A stretch of DNA of 64,000 nucleotides from assembly GCF_014493765.1 (NCBI RefSeq), contig NZ_JACTVJ010000005.1:779408-843407 (forward strand), written 5' to 3'. The notes under the pieces were generated by a model that saw only the letters and a program-made list of their open reading frames with translations, searched no databases and was not told where the DNA came from. How positions within the stretch are numbered: the stretch's first letter is position 1; the number at the start of each line of letters is the position of its first letter. This DNA is from Streptomyces polyasparticus. Lineage in GTDB: Bacteria; Actinomycetota; Actinomycetes; Streptomycetales; Streptomycetaceae. The translations under genes and the position numbers were made by a program. This document shows, piece by piece, positions 1-8,170 of this stretch.

Positions 1-75
1 GTCCATGTCCTCGACGACCTGCTCGGCCTCGCCTGCCGCAGCCTCGGCCGCGTCCTTCTTACGACGTCCGAACAC
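1..75 (-). CDS. DUF3710 family protein, N-terminal end only
   Basis: The minus strand opens with GTG and reads VFGRRKKDAAEAAAGEAEQ before leaving the window. A basic FGRRKKD start followed by an acidic Ala/Glu-rich stretch is typical of the actinobacterial DUF3710 protein usually encoded just downstream of dut. The start lies 2 bp after the dut stop codon, so it is co-transcribed with dut. Only 25 codons are visible; the family assignment rests on this tail and on gene order. The function of the family is unknown. Confidence 0.7.
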   Translation of the reverse strand, partial: MFGRRKKDAAEAAAGEAEQVVEDMD

Positions 76-76
76 G

Positions 77-613
77 TCACTGTCCTTCCCGGTCGGATAC
101 GACCGAAGCGTATCGATTCCCACCCTTGTCGGCGGCCGTACCGCCTGCGTCGCCGTCCACCGCGGCATGGCCGCCGGTGGACCCGAAGCCCCCCTCGGCC
201 CGGGCCGATCCGGGAAGCTCCGCCACCTCGTGGAAGCGGACCTTCTCGACCTGCTGGACGACAAGTTGGGCGATCCGGTCGAAGCGCTCGAACCGCACGG
301 TGTCGCGCGGATCGAGATTCACCACGATCACCTTGATCTCTCCACGGTACCCGGCATCCACCGTCCCCGGGGCATTCACCAGAGCGACGCCGCAGCGGGC
401 CGCGAGCCCCGAGCGCGGGTGCACGAAGGCCGCGTACCCCTCGGGGAGCGCGATAGCCACACCGGTCGGCAGAACGGTCCGCTCCCCGGGGGCGAGTTCA
501 CAGGCCTCGGTCGTCCGCAGATCCGCACCCGCGTCGCCCGGCATCGCGTACGCGGGCAGCGGGACCTCGGGGTCGATGCGGCGGATCTGCACGTCGAGCA
601 GGGGGTTGCTCAT
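77..613 (-). CDS. dut: dUTP diphosphatase (dUTPase)
   Basis: Hydrolyses dUTP to dUMP and PPi, keeping uracil out of DNA and supplying dUMP for thymidylate synthesis; cytosolic trimer in this family. The 178-aa protein shows the motifs in order: PGDAGADLR near the N-terminus, HPRSGLAAR (motif 2), VNAPGTVDAGYRGEI with the catalytic Asp (motif 3), RIAQLVVQ (motif 4) and a glycine-rich C-terminal arm GGFGSTGG (motif 5). Its ATG overlaps the stop codon of the upstream thioesterase gene (ATGA), and the DUF3710 gene follows after 2 bp, so all three form one operon. It carries about 20 residues beyond motif 5, longer than most bacterial dUTPases. Confidence 0.96.
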   Translation of the reverse strand: MSNPLLDVQIRRIDPEVPLPAYAMPGDAGADLRTTEACELAPGERTVLPTGVAIALPEGYAAFVHPRSGLAARCGVALVNAPGTVDAGYRGEIKVIVVNLDPRDTVRFERFDRIAQLVVQQVEKVRFHEVAELPGSARAEGGFGSTGGHAAVDGDAGGTAADKGGNRYASVVSDREGQ

Positions 614-1194
614 GGGTTCACCTCGAAGGCGCGTGCGCGCCGCACCTGGTCGGGGTCGCTCATCGCGGCGTCGATCTCCTCGGGCCGCCCGTTGTCGATG
701 AAGTGGTCGACCTTGACCTCGATGAACAGCGCGTCGGCCCGCACCGCGACCTCGCCGTCGGGGCCGCCGATCCGTCCCACGGCCGTGGAGTAGATCTTGC
801 GTCCGGCCACCGCGGTGACCTCGGCCTCCAAGTGCAGCACGGTACCGACGGGCACCGGCCGTACGAAGTCGGTCTCGAGCCGTCCGGTGACCGCGATCGC
901 GCGGAGCAGCCAGTTCAGGGAGCCGAGCGTCTCGTCGAGCGCGGAGGCGAGCACACCGCCGTGCGCGAGGCCCGGCGCACCCTGGTGCTCGGGCTTGACG
1001 GTGAACTCCGCGGTGATCGCCACGCCTTCACCGGCCCGCGCCTGGAGGTGCAGTCCGTGCGGCTGGGCGTCTCCGCAGCCGAAGCAGTGCGCGTAGTGCG
1101 CTCCGAGCAGCTCTCCCGGGGGCGGCGCGTCGGGGTGCCGTACCGGCGCCGTGGCGTCGTCCGGGGGCGTCAACGATGGTGTTCGTCCACTCAC
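610..1194 (-). CDS. PaaI/hotdog-fold thioesterase family protein
   Basis: Predicted 194-aa acyl-CoA thioesterase of the hotdog fold. The segment HQGAPGLAHGGVLASALDE is the PaaI/YbgC-type active-site region, and ETDFVRPVPVGTVLHLEAEV is the typical second half of the domain. An N-terminal HCFGCG...PHGL motif resembles those of actinobacterial family members. The GTG at 1194 was chosen because it gives VSGRTPSLTPP and lies just inside the divergent intergenic gap; longer upstream reading has no family similarity. Stop and dut start overlap by 4 bp. The substrate is unknown. Confidence 0.85.
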   Translation of the reverse strand: MSGRTPSLTPPDDATAPVRHPDAPPPGELLGAHYAHCFGCGDAQPHGLHLQARAGEGVAITAEFTVKPEHQGAPGLAHGGVLASALDETLGSLNWLLRAIAVTGRLETDFVRPVPVGTVLHLEAEVTAVAGRKIYSTAVGRIGGPDGEVAVRADALFIEVKVDHFIDNGRPEEIDAAMSDPDQVRRARAFEVNP

Positions 1195-1251
1195 AGGCGG
1201 AGACCTTACCCGCGCAATCGATTGCCTTGAGCACCGTGCCAAGCTTGACCC

Positions 1252-1722
1252 ATGCAGCAAGCCACCGAAACGTACGACGAACGTCTCACCGCTCCCCGCT
1301 CCTGGTGGGTGATCGCGGTGGCCGTGGGGATCTCCTGCGCCCTGATGCTGCTGCCGCTCGGCACGCTCCCGATGCTCGGCGGCCTGATCGGCGGCACCGC
1401 GCTGGCCTCGGTCATGGTGAGTTCGTACGGTTCGGCCCGCGTCCGTGTCGTGGCCGGCTCGCTGGTCGCGGGCCGGGCCCGTATCCCGCTGACCGCGCTC
1501 GGCACCCCTGAGGTGCTGGACCGGGACGAGGCGCTCGCCTGGCGCACCCACAAGTCGGATCCCCGCGCCTTCATGCTGCTGCGCAGCTATGTCCCGCAGG
1601 CGGTCCGCATCCCGGTCACGGACCCCGAGGACCCGACCCCGTACGTGTATGTGTCGACGCGCGCGCCGGAGCGCCTGGCGGCGGCGCTGACGCGCCAGCC
1701 GCCCGACGCACTCGGCTCCTGA
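1252..1722 (+). CDS. DUF3093 domain-containing membrane protein
   Basis: This 156-aa protein matches the actinobacterial DUF3093 family: a short N-terminal YDERLTAPRSWW motif, two hydrophobic helices (about residues 20-35 and 39-57), then a soluble domain containing RIPLTALGTPEVLD and PYVYVSTRAPERLA. It is probably a small inner-membrane protein with a cytosolic PH-like domain; no biochemical function is established. It is divergent from the thioesterase-dut operon across only 57 bp, so the two promoters must be closely spaced. No strong Shine-Dalgarno is visible before the ATG. Confidence 0.88.
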   Translation: MQQATETYDERLTAPRSWWVIAVAVGISCALMLLPLGTLPMLGGLIGGTALASVMVSSYGSARVRVVAGSLVAGRARIPLTALGTPEVLDRDEALAWRTHKSDPRAFMLLRSYVPQAVRIPVTDPEDPTPYVYVSTRAPERLAAALTRQPPDALGS

Positions 1723-1758
1723 CGCACTCGGCTCCAGGGCCCGGCCCTTGAGCGGGCC

Positions 1759-2727
1759 CTAGCCCTCGAGCTCTTTGCGGTCCGGAGCCGCCAGCGGATT
1801 CAACGGATCCAGCGGGTTCACGGGCCGCTCCAGGGGCGGCAGCGCATCCAGCGCGTCCCACGGGACCTGGTGCGCCCGCAGATCCCTGCGGACCTTCTCG
1901 GCGAGCTTCTTCGTGTCGCGGCGGTTCATCACCGCGCCCACGGCGGCGCCGACCATGAACGGCATCAGGTTCGGCAGGTTCCGCACCATCCGCTTCATGA
2001 TCTGCTGGCGCAGCTCGCGCTTCATCTGCCCGCCGAGCGCCGCGTTTATCGTCTGCGGCTTGCTCACCTCGATGCCGCGCTCCTCCGTCCAGGAGGTCAG
2101 ATACGCGGTGGAGCGGGACTTCAGATTGCCGGGCGGCCGCAGCCCGTACACCTCGTGCAGTTCGGCGATCAGCTTCAGCTCGATCGCGGCCACGCCGGTG
2201 ATCTCCGCGGCCATCTCGGCCGGCATCGCGGGCGGCACGGGCAGCATCGCCGCCGCGCCGACTCCGGCGCCGACGGTCGATGACGCGTTGGCCGCTCCGG
2301 CGACCAGTTTGTCGGCGAGCTGCTCGGGGCCGAGGCCCGGGAACTGCCGCCGCAGCGTGGCGAGATCACGCACCGGCACACGCGGTGCGTTGTCGATGAT
2401 CCGGTCGGCGAGATAGCCGATACCGGCCTTGGCGCTCTCCTGGCCCTTGCGCACGCCTTTCTTGACCTTGTCGAGTCTGCGCGACGGGGCGGCGGCGGTG
2501 ACGTCGCCGTCCGTCGTGGAGACCTCTGCGCCCGCCGAGGCGGGCGCAATCGTGCCGGCCGGCACGGGCCGGCCGGTGGCGTCCGCCGGTTCGAGCGAGG
2601 CCCCGGGGCCTCGCTCGTCGTCACGTGCGCCTGGTGACGGTGCGGACGTCTGCGAGCCGTCCGCCTTCCGCCTCTTCGTCGAGCCCAGCCGGAACTTTCG
2701 CTTCCGGGGCGGGGTCGAGCCAGTCAC
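1759..2727 (-). CDS. Conserved hypothetical protein with hydrophobic glycine/alanine segments
   Basis: A 322-aa protein with a basic, disordered N-terminus (PPRKRKFRLGSTKRRK) and an acidic Ala/Pro linker to about residue 80. The structured part begins at KVKKGVRKGQESAKAGIGYLADRI. The hydrophobic stretches SSTVGAGVGAAAMLPVPPAMPAEMA and LMPFMVGAAVGAVMNRRD look membrane-associated. The core, with ELKLIAELHEVYGL, resembles conserved Streptomyces proteins of unknown function; a loose EcsC-like relation is possible but not demonstrated. The gene lies 14 bp downstream of the DUF4193 gene on the same strand and is probably co-transcribed. Confidence 0.75.
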   Translation of the reverse strand: MTGSTPPRKRKFRLGSTKRRKADGSQTSAPSPGARDDERGPGASLEPADATGRPVPAGTIAPASAGAEVSTTDGDVTAAAPSRRLDKVKKGVRKGQESAKAGIGYLADRIIDNAPRVPVRDLATLRRQFPGLGPEQLADKLVAGAANASSTVGAGVGAAAMLPVPPAMPAEMAAEITGVAAIELKLIAELHEVYGLRPPGNLKSRSTAYLTSWTEERGIEVSKPQTINAALGGQMKRELRQQIMKRMVRNLPNLMPFMVGAAVGAVMNRRDTKKLAEKVRRDLRAHQVPWDALDALPPLERPVNPLDPLNPLAAPDRKELEG

Positions 2728-2741
2728 GGCCGACCCACGCC

Positions 2742-3038
2742 TCAGTCGCAGTCGCGGCAGATGGGCTGGCCGTTCTTCTCGCGGGCCAGCTGGCTGCGGT
2801 GGTGGACCAGGAAGCAGCTCATGCAGGTGAACTCGTCCGCCTGCTTGGGCATGACCCGGACGGCCAGTTCCTCGTTCGAGAGATCTGCGCCGGGCAGCTC
2901 CAGGCCTTCCGCGGCCTCGAACTCGTCGACGTCGACCGACGAGGTCGACTTGTCGTTCCGCCGGGCCTTCAGCTCTTCGATGCTGTCGGACTCGACGTCG
3001 TCATCGGTCTTGCGTGGGGTGTCGTAATCCGTTGCCAT
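2742..3038 (-). CDS. DUF4193 domain-containing zinc-ribbon-like protein
   Basis: This 98-aa protein is a recognisable actinobacterial DUF4193 member. The N-terminus MATDYDTPRKTDDD and the acidic middle EFEAAEGLELPGADLSNEEL lead into a C-terminal CMSCFLVHHRSQL...CRDCD pair of CxxC motifs that probably binds zinc. The ATG at 3038 is preceded by a GGGGGAG Shine-Dalgarno sequence. Family members are small, abundant and lack an assigned role. It is the first gene of a likely two-gene unit with the hypothetical gene ending at 1759. Confidence 0.9.
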   Translation of the reverse strand: MATDYDTPRKTDDDVESDSIEELKARRNDKSTSSVDVDEFEAAEGLELPGADLSNEELAVRVMPKQADEFTCMSCFLVHHRSQLAREKNGQPICRDCD

Positions 3039-3432
3039 GTCGCTCTCCCCCTCTGGGTGTCTGCGGTGTCTCCAGCGCACGTAACGCGTGAGAGGCCGGA
3101 CTTGTGCCCGACCCGAGGCGGAGATTTTGCCTCACATCAAGGTCTGTTACTCAATCGACACCCAACCGCCCCTCCCAAGAGGTGATCGTTTGGATGGCGA
3201 TGGGGACCGTACACGGTCCACTTCTTCCTCTTCACGGGCGCCACCCCGTGTACTTCCCGTGATCAAGACCCCTGAAAACCCTGGATTTTCCGGGCTTTCC
3301 GACATCTGCGGCGATCACGGAGAGTAGATGGCCGAAAAATCGCCCCTGTGATCGATTCCACACGACCTCCTCGGGAGCAGGTCCCGAAAATTCCGCTAAA
3401 AGCGAACTTCGCAAGCGATTCGCGACAGCATC
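3039..3432. other. Intergenic region between DUF4193 gene and cutS
   Basis: About 394 bp without a supportable gene. It lies upstream of the DUF4193 start and downstream of cutS, so it should hold the DUF4193 promoter and the end of the cutRS transcript. An inverted repeat GGACCGT-ac-ACGGTCC sits at 3204-3219. The rest is comparatively A+T-rich for this genome. Confidence 0.6.
3204..3219. promoter_or_regulatory. Perfect 7-bp inverted repeat, possible operator
   Basis: GGACCGT, 2-nt spacer, ACGGTCC, about 165 bp upstream of the DUF4193 start. The 2-nt spacing is too tight for a hairpin loop, so a dimeric protein-binding site is more likely than a terminator. No regulator can be named. Confidence 0.3.
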
Positions 3433-4680
3433 TCAGATCGGCAGGGTGACTCGCATCACGAGACCACCCCCCTCACGTGGCTCGGCGATGATACGGCCCC
3501 CGTGGGCCCTCGCCACCGACTGAACGATCGAGAGGCCCAGTCCGACACCCTTGTCGCTCCCCGTCCTCTCCGTCCGTAGGCGCCGGAAGGGCTCGAAGAG
3601 GTTGTCCACCTCGTACGCGGGCACCACCGGGCCCGTGTTGGACACGACGAGCACCGCCTGCCCGTGCACGGCCTCCGTGGTGACCTCGACCCAGCCGCCT
3701 TCGGGGATGTTGTACCTCACGGCGTTCTGGACGAGGTTGAGGGCGATCCGCTCCAGGAGCACCCCGTTGCCCTGGACGACGGCCAGACCGCGCTCACCGC
3801 GGATCTCGACGCCCTTCTCCTCGGCCTCCGGGCGCACCTGGTCGAGGGCGCGCGAGGCGACCTCCGCGAGGTCCACGGGCTTGCGCTCGACGATCTGGTT
3901 GTCGCTGCGCGCGAGCAGCAGCAGGCCCTCCACCAGCTCCTCGCTGCGTTTGTTGGTGGACAGGAGCGTCTTGCCCAGCTGCTGGAGCTCGGCGGGCGCG
4001 CCCGGGTCCGACAGATGCACTTCGAGGAGCGTGCGGTTGATGGCGAGCGGGGTGCGCAGCTCGTGCGAGGCGTTGGCGACGAACCGCTGCTGCGCGGTGA
4101 AGGCGCGCTCCAGACGGTCGAGCATTTCGTCGAAGGTGTCCGAGAGCTCCTTCAACTCGTCGTCGGGACCGTCCAGTTCGATACGGCGGGTCAGGTCCGA
4201 GCCGGCCACCTGGCGGGCGGTCCGGGTGATCCGGCCGAGCGGTGACAGGACGCGTCCGGCCATCGCGTAACCGAATCCGAAGGCGATGACGCTGAGGCCG
4301 AGCAGCGCGAGCAGCGAGCGGCTCAGGAGGTCGTCGAGGGCCTTCTGGCGCTGGTGGTCCACGCAGATGCGCGCCGCCTCGTTGAAGGCGTCGACGCTGT
4401 CGAACGAGCGGCCGGAGAGGGCCGGGCAGGAACTGGAGTCGATCTTCACCTCGCCGCTGACGATCCTGAACGGCATCTCGTTGCCCACGTGCACGGCCTG
4501 TGCGGCCAGCAGGTAGATGATCGAGAGCAGCAGGATGCCGGCGATCAGGAACATCCCGCCGTAAAGGAGCGTGAGCCTTATCCGGATGGTCGGGCGCAGC
4601 CACGGGAAGGGCGGTTCGGTCTTGTGGGGGTCCCACGTCGGCTTGGGCGGCGCCGCTGGAGGCGCCGGAGTGGCGGCCAT
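3433..4680 (-). CDS. cutS: Sensor histidine kinase CutS
   Basis: 415-aa membrane kinase paired with CutR. A proline-rich cytosolic N-terminus is followed by TM1 (about 34-62), an extracytoplasmic loop (63-118), TM2 (121-145), a HAMP domain, a HisKA box ASHELRTP with phospho-acceptor His206, and a HATPase domain with the N box (NLVQNAVRYN) and G boxes (DKGVGLGLSI). The external loop has exactly two cysteines, C85 and C106, suited to a redox-sensitive disulfide; CutS proteins have been linked to extracellular protein folding and secretion stress. It lies 7 bp after cutR. The identification rests on domain order, length and gene neighbourhood. Confidence 0.9.
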   Translation of the reverse strand: MAATPAPPAAPPKPTWDPHKTEPPFPWLRPTIRIRLTLLYGGMFLIAGILLLSIIYLLAAQAVHVGNEMPFRIVSGEVKIDSSSCPALSGRSFDSVDAFNEAARICVDHQRQKALDDLLSRSLLALLGLSVIAFGFGYAMAGRVLSPLGRITRTARQVAGSDLTRRIELDGPDDELKELSDTFDEMLDRLERAFTAQQRFVANASHELRTPLAINRTLLEVHLSDPGAPAELQQLGKTLLSTNKRSEELVEGLLLLARSDNQIVERKPVDLAEVASRALDQVRPEAEEKGVEIRGERGLAVVQGNGVLLERIALNLVQNAVRYNIPEGGWVEVTTEAVHGQAVLVVSNTGPVVPAYEVDNLFEPFRRLRTERTGSDKGVGLGLSIVQSVARAHGGRIIAEPREGGGLVMRVTLPI

Positions 4681-4687
4681 CGAGGGA

Positions 4688-5341
4688 TCAGATCCGATAG
4701 CCCGAGCCGGGGACCGTGACGATCACCGGGGGCTCGCCGAGCTTGCGGCGCAGGGTCATGACGGTCACGCGGACCACGTTCGTGAACGGGTCGGTGTTCT
4801 CGTCCCAGGCCTTCTCCAGGAGCTGCTCCGCGGAGACCACGGCGCCCTCGGAACGGAGGAGCACCTCAAGGACCGCGAACTCCTTGGGGGCGAGCTGGAT
4901 CTCGTTGCCGTCGCGGAAGACCTCGCGGCGGTTCGGGTCGAGCTTGATGCCGGCCCGCTCCAGGACGGGCGGCAGCGCGACGGTGGTGCGCCGGCCCAGG
5001 GCGCGCACGCGCGCGGTGAGCTCGGTGAACGCGAAGGGCTTGGGCAGATAGTCGTCCGCGCCGAGCTCCAGGCCCTCGACACGGTCGCTGACGTCGCCGG
5101 ACGCCGTGAGCATCAGGACGCGCGTGGGCATCCCGAGCTCGACGATCTTGCGGCAGACGTCGTCGCCGTGGACGACGGGCAGGTCGCGGTCGAGTACGAC
5201 GACGTCGTAGTCGTTGACGCCGATGCGTTCGAGGGCCGCGCCGCCGTCGTACACGACGTCCACGGCCATGGCCTCGCGGCGCAGTCCGGTGGCCACCGCA
5301 TCGGCGAGCAGCTGCTCGTCCTCGACGACGAGTACGCGCAC
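4688..5341 (-). CDS. cutR: OmpR-family response regulator CutR
   Basis: 217-aa response regulator. The receiver domain has acidic residues at VVEDEQ, phospho-acceptor Asp51 (VVLDRDLP) and the conserved Lys in DYLPKPF. A winged-helix DNA-binding domain follows (ILLAPKEFAVLEVLL-type recognition region, ending VTVPGSGYRI). GTG at 5341 was chosen because it starts VRVLVVEDEQ and has an AAGGGA Shine-Dalgarno upstream; a longer in-frame ATG exists at 5506 but adds non-conserved sequence. The length equals the usual CutR length. It is followed by cutS in one operon. CutRS was described in Streptomyces as a negative influence on antibiotic production. Confidence 0.92.
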   Translation of the reverse strand: MRVLVVEDEQLLADAVATGLRREAMAVDVVYDGGAALERIGVNDYDVVVLDRDLPVVHGDDVCRKIVELGMPTRVLMLTASGDVSDRVEGLELGADDYLPKPFAFTELTARVRALGRRTTVALPPVLERAGIKLDPNRREVFRDGNEIQLAPKEFAVLEVLLRSEGAVVSAEQLLEKAWDENTDPFTNVVRVTVMTLRRKLGEPPVIVTVPGSGYRI

Positions 5342-5792
5342 GTCGCTGTCCCTTCTGTGAGCCCGGTGAGCGGGCTGAGTCCTGATGAGCCCGCTGGGCA
5401 GAGGGCCGTCCCACCGACCGGCCCGCGGCATGAGCGACAGGTTCCGGTCACATGGTGATGCCTCCATCCTGCCCCTTTGGGCCGTAAACCGGCTGTAAGA
5501 CGCCAAGGGCCGCGAAGAGAAGGGCCCGGGAGCCCCGTACGCCCCTGCCTCGAAGCTTTCGCCTCGGTACGGGAATCAAAAGATCCCTCGGCCGGTTGAG
5601 GTTTCCGCGACAGGAACCCAGGGGAGGACGGCCTTACACCCGCGATCACTCTTTGCAAGTGGCACGCCACGAACCGTTTTTGTGGAGCGGCACCCGCACC
5701 GCATCCGTCGAGACGGCAAGAGACGTGATCGCCCCTTCCCGAGGGCACACCCCCGTGCCACCGACACTCGACCCACGACGAGGGGGCGCACC
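5342..5792. other. Divergent intergenic region upstream of cutR
   Basis: About 450 bp between cutR and the 53-aa gene on the opposite strand. It must contain the promoters of both. The only clear pattern is the GTAA direct repeat at 5484-5498. Reading frames here lack codon bias and family similarity. Confidence 0.6.
5484..5498. promoter_or_regulatory. GTAA direct repeats, 11-bp period, upstream of cutR
   Basis: GTAA occurs at 5484 and again at 5495, about 145 bp upstream of the cutR start. An 11-bp direct-repeat period is the usual geometry of OmpR/PhoB-class operators, so this could be a CutR autoregulatory site. This is inferred from spacing only. Confidence 0.3.
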
Positions 5793-5954
5793 ATGGACGC
5801 ATTCACCGCAGGGCTTCTGCAGCGCATAAAGGCCACGGAGACGGACCTCACGCGGGCACGTGAGGACGGCGACGACTTCCTCGCGGAGGTGGAACAGGCC
5901 GAGCTCGAGGACCTGCACCGCCTCGCTGCCGAGCACGGCGTGCAGGTCGCCTAG
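5793..5954 (+). CDS. Small conserved hypothetical protein, 53 aa
   Basis: Reads MDAFTAGLLQRIKATETDL and ends EHGVQVA. It is acidic, amphipathic and probably forms two helices. Codon third positions are strongly G/C and a strong terminator follows at 5981, both supporting a real gene. It was taken from the internal ATG because upstream codons in the same frame are Arg/Pro-rich and unlike a protein. It is divergent from cutRS. The function is unknown; no domain is recognised. Confidence 0.7.
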   Translation: MDAFTAGLLQRIKATETDLTRAREDGDDFLAEVEQAELEDLHRLAAEHGVQVA

Positions 5955-5980
5955 TTCGCGACGCCTGTACGTCCGTACGT

Positions 5981-6019
5981 CGAAGGGGCCCGCCGCATCG
6001 GATGCGGTGGGCCCCTTCG
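5981..6019. terminator. Strong hairpin terminator
   Basis: A near-perfect inverted repeat, CGAAGGGGCCC-g-CCGCATC against GATGCGG-t-GGGCCCCTTCG, with almost no loop. It lies 26 bp after the 53-aa gene and 31 bp beyond the stop of the converging inositol-phosphatase gene, so it probably works in both directions. Confidence 0.8.
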
Positions 6020-6050
6020 TATGCCCGGGTCGTGTGCCCAGGCGTCCGCC

Positions 6051-6887
6051 TCAGTCGTGCCAGGCGCCGAACTCGTCGAGATACCCCTGCAGCCGCGCGA
6101 AGACGCCCGGGGACGCCGCCACCGTCAGCTCGCCCGACGGGCGCTCGCCGGGGCGGCCGCCGGTCAGCGCCCCCGCCTCGCGGGCGATCAGGTCGCCCGC
6201 CGCGAGGTCCCAGGCGTGCAGCCCGCGCTCGTAGTAGCCGTCGAGGCGACCCGCGGCCAGGTCGCACAGGTCGACCGCGGCCGAGCCGCCGCGCCGGATG
6301 TCGCGGAGCAGCGGGATGAGGCGCCCGGCGACCTCCGCCTGGTGGGCGCGGACCGCGGCGACATAGTTGAAGCCGGTGGAGACCAGGGCCTGGTCCAGGG
6401 GCGGCGCGGGGCGGCAGGCCAGCGCGCGCTCGCCGTCCCAGGAGCCGGTGGCCCAGGCGCCGCGGCCGCGCACCGCGTGGAAGGTCTCGCCGCGCATCGG
6501 GACCGCGACGACGCCGACAACGGTCTCGCCGTCCTGCTCGGCGGCGATGGAGACGGCCCAAGTGGGCAGCCCGTACAGATAGTTGACCGTGCCGTCGAGC
6601 GGGTCGATCACCCAGCGGATGCCGCTCGTGCCCTCGGTCGACGCGCCCTCCTCGCCGAGGATGCCGTCGTGGGGGCGGCGTTCGGCGATCAGGCCGGTGA
6701 TCAGCTTCTCCGCCGCGATGTCCATCTCGGTGACGACGTCGATGGGGCTCGACTTCGTCGCCGCGACCGCCAGATCGGCGGGCCGCCCGTCCCGCAGCAG
6801 CGCGCCGGCGCGGCCTGCGGCCTCCTGGGCGAGGGCGAGCAGGTCCGTGTGCAGGGGGTCGGCCGGGTCCGTGTGCTGGTCGGTCAC
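6051..6887 (-). CDS. Inositol monophosphatase family protein
   Basis: 278-aa Mg2+-dependent phosphatase of the IMPase/CysQ/SuhB fold. Metal-binding motifs appear in order: EMDIAAEK near residue 50, GEEGAS, the signature WVIDPLDGTVNY and the C-terminal HAWDLAAGDLIAREAGG-type motif. The substrate may be inositol phosphate, histidinol phosphate or a related ester; the sequence alone does not decide. GTG at 6887 is preferred because AGGA lies 5 nt upstream; an alternative GTG at 6899 would overlap the hemH stop codon as GTGA. It is downstream of hemH in the same transcription unit. Confidence 0.9.
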   Translation of the reverse strand: MTDQHTDPADPLHTDLLALAQEAAGRAGALLRDGRPADLAVAATKSSPIDVVTEMDIAAEKLITGLIAERRPHDGILGEEGASTEGTSGIRWVIDPLDGTVNYLYGLPTWAVSIAAEQDGETVVGVVAVPMRGETFHAVRGRGAWATGSWDGERALACRPAPPLDQALVSTGFNYVAAVRAHQAEVAGRLIPLLRDIRRGGSAAVDLCDLAAGRLDGYYERGLHAWDLAAGDLIAREAGALTGGRPGERPSGELTVAASPGVFARLQGYLDEFGAWHD

Positions 6888-6895
6888 GAGGGTCC

Positions 6896-8023
6896 TCACG
6901 CGTAGGGGCTGTCGACGCCGGCGGCGGCCGGACGGGGTGCGCGGGCCGGGCAGCAGCCGACGGGGCACAGGTCGTGGCCCGCGCCCAGGGCGCCGAGGGC
7001 GCAGGGCGTGACGGCCTCGCCGCGCTCGGCGGCGGCCCGCTCCAGGAGCAGATCGCGTACGGCGGCCGCGAAGCGCGGGTCGGCGCCGACGGTGGCCGAG
7101 CGGGCCACGGGCAGGCCGAGCTCGGCGGCCTTGGCGGTGGCCTCGGTGTCGAGGTCGTACAGGACCTCCATGTGGTCCGAGACGAAGCCGATCGGCACCA
7201 TCACGACCGCGGGGACGCCGGCGCCGTGCCGCTCCTCGAGGTGATCGCAGATATCGGGCTCGAGCCACGGGATGTGCGGGGCGCCGGAGCGCGACTGGTA
7301 GACGAGCTGCCAGGGCCGCTCGACGCCGGTCTCCTCCCGTACGGCTTCGGCGATCAGGCGCGCGACGTCCAGGTGCTCGCGTACGTACGCGCCTCCGTCG
7401 CCGTGCCCCTCGACGGGGCCCGACGTGTCGGCGGCCGCGTCCGGGATGGAGTGCGTGGTGAACGCCAGGTGCGCGCTGTCCCGTACGTCCTCGGGGAGCT
7501 CGGCCAGGGACTTCAGGACGCCGTCGGTCATGGGGCGCACGAAGCCGGGGTGGTTGAAGTACTGCCGGAGCTTGTCGATCCTCGGCAGCGGCAGGCCCTC
7601 GGCCTCCAGGGCGGCGAGCGCGTCCGCGAGGTTCTCGCGGTACTGGCGGCAGCCCGAGTACGAGGTGTACGCGCTGGTGGTGAGGACCAGGATGCGGCGG
7701 TGGCCGTCGGTGACCATCTCGCGCAGGGCGTCGGTGAGATACGGGGCCCAATTGCGGTTGCCCCAGTAGACCGGGATGTCGAGGCCGTGCTCGGCGAAGT
7801 CCTTGCGCAGGGCGTCGAGCAGCGCGCGGTTCTGGTCGTTGATCGGGCTCTTGCCGCCGAACAGGAAGTAGTGCTGCCCCACCTCCTTGAGCCGCTCCTT
7901 GGGGATGCCGCGGCCCCGGGTCACGTTCTCCAGGAACGGGACCACGTCATCGGGGCCTTCGGGGCCGCCGAAGGAGAGCAGCAGGAGGGCGTCGTACGGA
8001 GTGGGGTCGGGCGCGTGGGACAT
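6896..8023 (-). CDS. hemH: Ferrochelatase (actinobacterial, coproporphyrin-type)
   Basis: 375-aa enzyme inserting Fe2+ into the porphyrin; in actinobacteria the substrate is coproporphyrin III (name cpfC also used). Visible are the N-terminal [33 protein letters not shown], the active-site His in TTHSIP, and YQSRSG...WLEPDICD. Four cysteines typical of actinobacterial [2Fe-2S] ferrochelatases are present: one in SGCRQY and three in the C-terminal CALG...LCPVGCC segment. The ATG at 8023 ([11 protein letters not shown]) is the start where family similarity begins. It is followed by the inositol-phosphatase gene with overlapping or adjacent start. Confidence 0.95.
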   Translation of the reverse strand: MSHAPDPTPYDALLLLSFGGPEGPDDVVPFLENVTRGRGIPKERLKEVGQHYFLFGGKSPINDQNRALLDALRKDFAEHGLDIPVYWGNRNWAPYLTDALREMVTDGHRRILVLTTSAYTSYSGCRQYRENLADALAALEAEGLPLPRIDKLRQYFNHPGFVRPMTDGVLKSLAELPEDVRDSAHLAFTTHSIPDAAADTSGPVEGHGDGGAYVREHLDVARLIAEAVREETGVERPWQLVYQSRSGAPHIPWLEPDICDHLEERHGAGVPAVVMVPIGFVSDHMEVLYDLDTEATAKAAELGLPVARSATVGADPRFAAAVRDLLLERAAAERGEAVTPCALGALGAGHDLCPVGCCPARAPRPAAAGVDSPYA

Positions 8024-8170
8024 GCCTTCGATCCTAGGTCGTCGCACGGACAGTGCGGCCGTGCCCTTCGGCCCGTCGCGCCCCCGCAATTGACGCGCGC
8101 CGCGACACCCCGTGGACGTAAGCTGTATGGGCCCATCTCACGCCTTACCGGAGCCGCACCGGAGCGCCCC

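Noticed and set aside
8090-8125. TTGACG with a TAAGCT downstream as the MFS promoter
   Set aside because: The spacing is 24 nt, too long for a normal sigma-70 promoter; no other pair fits.
6974-8170. N-terminal extension of the MFS frame back to 6974
   Set aside because: It runs antisense through hemH; the TTG at 8171 with GGAG 6 nt upstream is where the transporter sequence begins.
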